Source of the DNA: Clostridiales bacterium
Lineage (GTDB): Bacteria > Bacillota > Clostridia > Peptostreptococcales > BM714
Length of the DNA: 16,050 nucleotides
Direction of reading: 5' to 3'
NCBI GenBank assembly: GCA_002869095.1
Contig: PKTO01000084.1
Location: 1-16,050, forward strand
Of the stretch, positions 13,970-16,050 are shown piece after piece; position 1 is the stretch's first letter; every line of letters begins with the position of its first letter. A program made the position numbers and the translations under genes. The notes below the pieces were generated by a model. It made no database searches. It saw nothing but the letters and a program-made list of their open reading frames with translations, and had not been told where the DNA came from.

Positions 13970-15433
13970 TCAGTCCATTTCAATTATGGTGCTTCCGCCT
14001 GCCGGAATTCGCTTAAGCGTTCCCCATCCGTGCCCTTCGCCGGAATGGAACAATAGCCAATCACCAATTGAGCTCATTGATTCTACCCAATCCCCATCGG
14101 TGATTTTTTCGGACAGGCCTCCGTCAAGGCCGATCCTGTAAAGACCCTTGCCCGGGTATCCGACATCTTCGCTTTTCAATGAATAGTAGATCCGGTCTCC
14201 TGATACTATGAATTTCGATATAACCCTGTCCACCAGTTTTTCCGGACAACCAGCTTCTCCCAGCCGATATTTGTAGAGATTGGAATCACGCGAGTCGGTA
14301 TAGTAAAGCGTATCGCCTTTCTTTACAAAGTCAAATGGCAGTATATCGGCGACCAACCGCACATCCCCTCCGTCCATGTCCATGCTTTCCAGCATTCCAT
14401 GGCCGTCTTTTTCATGGCTGAAATATATGCGGCCGTCATAGATGGAGAAGTCTCTTATTCCTTTGTCGCTGATGGAGTGAAGGTTTTTGCCGTTTATGTC
14501 CATTTTGTACAATCTGAAGCGATCGGAATGGCTTATGAAATATATCCAGTTGTCCAAAAGATGGACGTCAAGCAGGTAACCCATGCTGTAGATGGTTTCC
14601 TGCCTGCTGCCGTCGTCTTTCATTCTGTTCATGGTCTTGCCGCTTGTGAAGAAAACCCATTCCCCGGCGGTGTTCAGATAGCTCATGCCTGTGCCGCCGC
14701 GCTTGTCGATCAAAGCGGTCTCGTTTTCGAAATCCTTGCCGGAACGGCACAGCTTGAGGTTTTCCTTTATGTAAAAGAAGTAATCTTCGCTTTCAACGGC
14801 CCCGCCATAGCTGTTGATGTTGCCTTCCGTGTTGCCGGGAAGTCCTGTTTCCTCAAGATCGAGTATGGCGACGTTCCTTGTTTTGTATTCGTCAATTCTT
14901 ATTTTCAAATCGTTTACGAGACCGTATTCTAATAAGACGGGAACAAGCAGCATTATTATCAAGACAATGTATGCGGCGATTCGAACGCCTATTCTCTCCC
15001 ACAGAGTTCTCTTGCCGTCGATTAGAGCTTTAAGCCTTTTTATGTATGCTTTTGCTCCGAATAGACGGACTCTGCCTCCGGACATGTCGACCGAAACATG
15101 TTCTCTCCACAGGCGGTTGTAGAGAATGTCGAATTTGGGTCTTAAGACTATGGTTTCTTCGCTTTCTTTAACTATTTCCCAGAGGGACGATTCCAGCTTG
15201 TTTTTAAAGCCGGCGATGAAATCTTCTGAAGCTTTGATCCCGGTTTCAATGACGCTTGGCACATAATGGCGAGAAGATGCGGCGCTGAAAATCGGCAAAA
15301 AATAAATCGCAAACCGCCAGTTTACAGGGATGTCAAAGACGGTTTTATAGACCAGGAACAAAAGGGCTATTGGAATTGCGAATGTGCTTAGCAGCTTCAT
15401 TGCTGCCTTTGCATATGGTTTCATTTTGTTCAT
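13970..15433 (-). CDS. Membrane protein with C-terminal beta-propeller-like (DUF5050-type) domain
   Basis: This 487-residue protein starts at the ATG complementary to 15431-15433, 9 bases after GAGAGG on the minus strand; the longer frame to 15511 lies in the leader without a ribosome binding site. TM helices are at about residues 12-33, 39-55 and 149-173, with a mixed cytoplasmic section of about 90 residues between the second and third. After a linker, about residues 213-487 hold seven similar repeats, each with a D/G-x-W/I-hydrophobic-Y/F-F/Y strand followed by a Y/R-hydrophobic-DGG-type turn (for example DNWIYFISHSDRFRLYKMD, GDTLYYTDSRDSNLYKYR, GDRIYYSLKSED). That pattern is typical of DUF5050/TolB-like propellers. 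The propeller should lie outside the cell. The function is unknown; binding of wall polymers or proteins is an inference. It has its own promoter. Confidence 0.8.
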   Translation of the reverse strand: MNKMKPYAKAAMKLLSTFAIPIALLFLVYKTVFDIPVNWRFAIYFLPIFSAASSRHYVPSVIETGIKASEDFIAGFKNKLESSLWEIVKESEETIVLRPKFDILYNRLWREHVSVDMSGGRVRLFGAKAYIKRLKALIDGKRTLWERIGVRIAAYIVLIIMLLVPVLLEYGLVNDLKIRIDEYKTRNVAILDLEETGLPGNTEGNINSYGGAVESEDYFFYIKENLKLCRSGKDFENETALIDKRGGTGMSYLNTAGEWVFFTSGKTMNRMKDDGSRQETIYSMGYLLDVHLLDNWIYFISHSDRFRLYKMDINGKNLHSISDKGIRDFSIYDGRIYFSHEKDGHGMLESMDMDGGDVRLVADILPFDFVKKGDTLYYTDSRDSNLYKYRLGEAGCPEKLVDRVISKFIVSGDRIYYSLKSEDVGYPGKGLYRIGLDGGLSEKITDGDWVESMSSIGDWLLFHSGEGHGWGTLKRIPAGGSTIIEMD

Positions 15434-15537
15434 GGAAAGCATCCTCTCAATATTTTGGCATAAGATGGACAAAGCCTTACAATGGGCAGGCTTTGGAAAA
15501 TCGGCAATCAATCCATATATTTACATTTAGCACCCTC

Positions 15538-15566
15538 ATTATAACCCTAAAGCATATGGATGTAAA
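15538..15566 (-). promoter_or_regulatory. Promoter of the propeller membrane protein gene
   Basis: On the minus strand TTTACA (15566-15561) and perfect TATAAT (15543-15538) are 17 bp apart. Transcription would start near 15531, giving a leader of about 98 bases to the ATG at 15433. Confidence 0.7.
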
Positions 15567-15896
15567 ATAATGGCGGGTTTTTTAAATGAACAATAGGTAT
15601 GAACGCTTGACAAAAAACTTGTGAAAATCTCTGAAAGCAATAGGGATTCAATAGCCAGAAGCAAGGGGTGGAAGAGACGGGGCATAGTATAAGAGCAGAT
15701 ACGGAGTAATCTCTTTTGCTTTGCGTATTTTTATTCTTAGAGTTCATTTTAGTTCAATAAAATAGAAACCAAACGAATTGAGTGGTATACTGTTCATTGA
15801 AATAAGGATTGATACTAGTCGAAACCGATTTTACCCTTTTGCACGTAATATCTTCAATGAGCTGTTGAAAATAAAAATAAAAATGGAGAAAACAAA
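15567..15896. other. Intergenic stretch before the UPF0016 gene
   Basis: No intact gene was found. An extended -10 element, TGG-TATACT, at 15783-15791 is the best promoter candidate for the gene at 15897; a poor TAGAAA sits 17 bp upstream. TTGACA at 15607-15612 has no partner at the right distance. The plus-strand frame around 15778-15890 contains IEIRIDTSRNRFYPFAR, which resembles a fragment in the intergenic region near 7110. I looked for a manganese (yybP-ykoY) riboswitch and did not find one. Confidence 0.4.
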
Positions 15897-16050
15897 ATGT
15901 TCAATGAAATGCTGCAGGCCTTCATACTTGTTTTCATTGCTGAAATGGGAGACAAGACGCAAATATTGGCAATAGCCTTCGCAACAAAATATCCTGTGAA
16001 AAAGGTTTTGCTCGGGATATTAATCGGGGCTTTTCTCAACCACGGAATAG
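15897..16050 (+). CDS. UPF0016/GDT1 (TMEM165)-family cation transporter, N-terminal part (partial)
   Basis: The first 51 codons are visible before the right edge; ATG 15897 follows a GGAG site at 15885-15888. The first helix, MLQAFILVFIAEMGDKTQ, carries the family signature E-x-G-D-K-T, with the acidic residues expected to bind the cation. A second helix begins at VLLGILIGAFLNHG. Members are small six-helix membrane proteins that move Mn2+ or Ca2+ out of the cytoplasm. The signature is strong even though only about a quarter of the expected length is present. Confidence 0.88.
   Translation, partial: MFNEMLQAFILVFIAEMGDKTQILAIAFATKYPVKKVLLGILIGAFLNHGI

Noticed and set aside
14399..14932. A 177-codon plus-strand reading frame opposite the propeller gene
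   Set aside because: The minus strand carries clear repeats, a ribosome binding site and a promoter; the plus-strand frame has none of these.
15547..15747. A 66-codon minus-strand frame between the propeller gene and the UPF0016 gene
   Set aside because: It overlaps the likely promoter of the propeller gene, has no ribosome binding site and no recognisable composition.
15600..15896. A manganese (yybP-ykoY) riboswitch ahead of the UPF0016-family gene
   Set aside because: Such switches often precede this family, but the conserved core sequences are not present.

Overview
The window looks like a chromosomal segment of a motile, anaerobic, amino-acid-fermenting Firmicute, most likely a clostridium. 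This rests on AGGAGG-type ribosome binding sites a few bases ahead of ATG starts, an AT-leaning but not extreme composition, intrinsic terminators after several genes, a 2-hydroxyacyl-CoA dehydratase-type protein, a PLP-dependent diaminopropionate ammonia-lyase, and a sigma-28-like promoter ahead of a chemoreceptor. The genus cannot be fixed from the sequence alone.

Left part (1-4984): the C-terminal end of one 2-hydroxyacyl-CoA dehydratase-family protein (1-199), an MFS transporter (323-1507), a complete paralogue of the first protein (1637-3061) with its own promoter, and a TetR-family regulator 21 bp downstream (3083-3661). Next comes a diaminopropionate ammonia-lyase gene, dpaL (3796-4935), with a near-consensus promoter overlapped by two dyads and followed by a strong hairpin. 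The two dehydratase-like proteins share an unusual C-terminal motif, FDRWxGAHQK. Together with the transporter and regulator they suggest an uptake-and-catabolism unit for an unknown substrate; no activator ATPase is in view.

Middle (4985-8014): a tRNA-Arg(TCG) gene with a good promoter and terminator, then a gene-poor stretch, a lipoprotein metal-dependent amidohydrolase (5604-7025) with a complete set of metal ligands, and about 1 kb without an intact gene. That last stretch holds hairpins, possible eroded coding fragments and two sigma-28-type promoter candidates.

Chemotaxis unit (8015-10980): a large methyl-accepting chemotaxis protein with several HAMP-like repeats, followed after 26 bp by cheW and a textbook terminator. 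CheA and the adaptation enzymes lie elsewhere.

Right part (11027-16050): mostly small proteins of unknown function. There are two membrane-anchored proteins on the plus strand (11318 and 11917). On the minus strand are a four-helix membrane protein (12472-12921), a lipoprotein (13131-13760), and a membrane protein with a C-terminal beta-propeller-like repeat domain (13970-15433) that has its own consensus-like promoter. The window ends in the start of a UPF0016/GDT1-family cation transporter gene (15897 onward).
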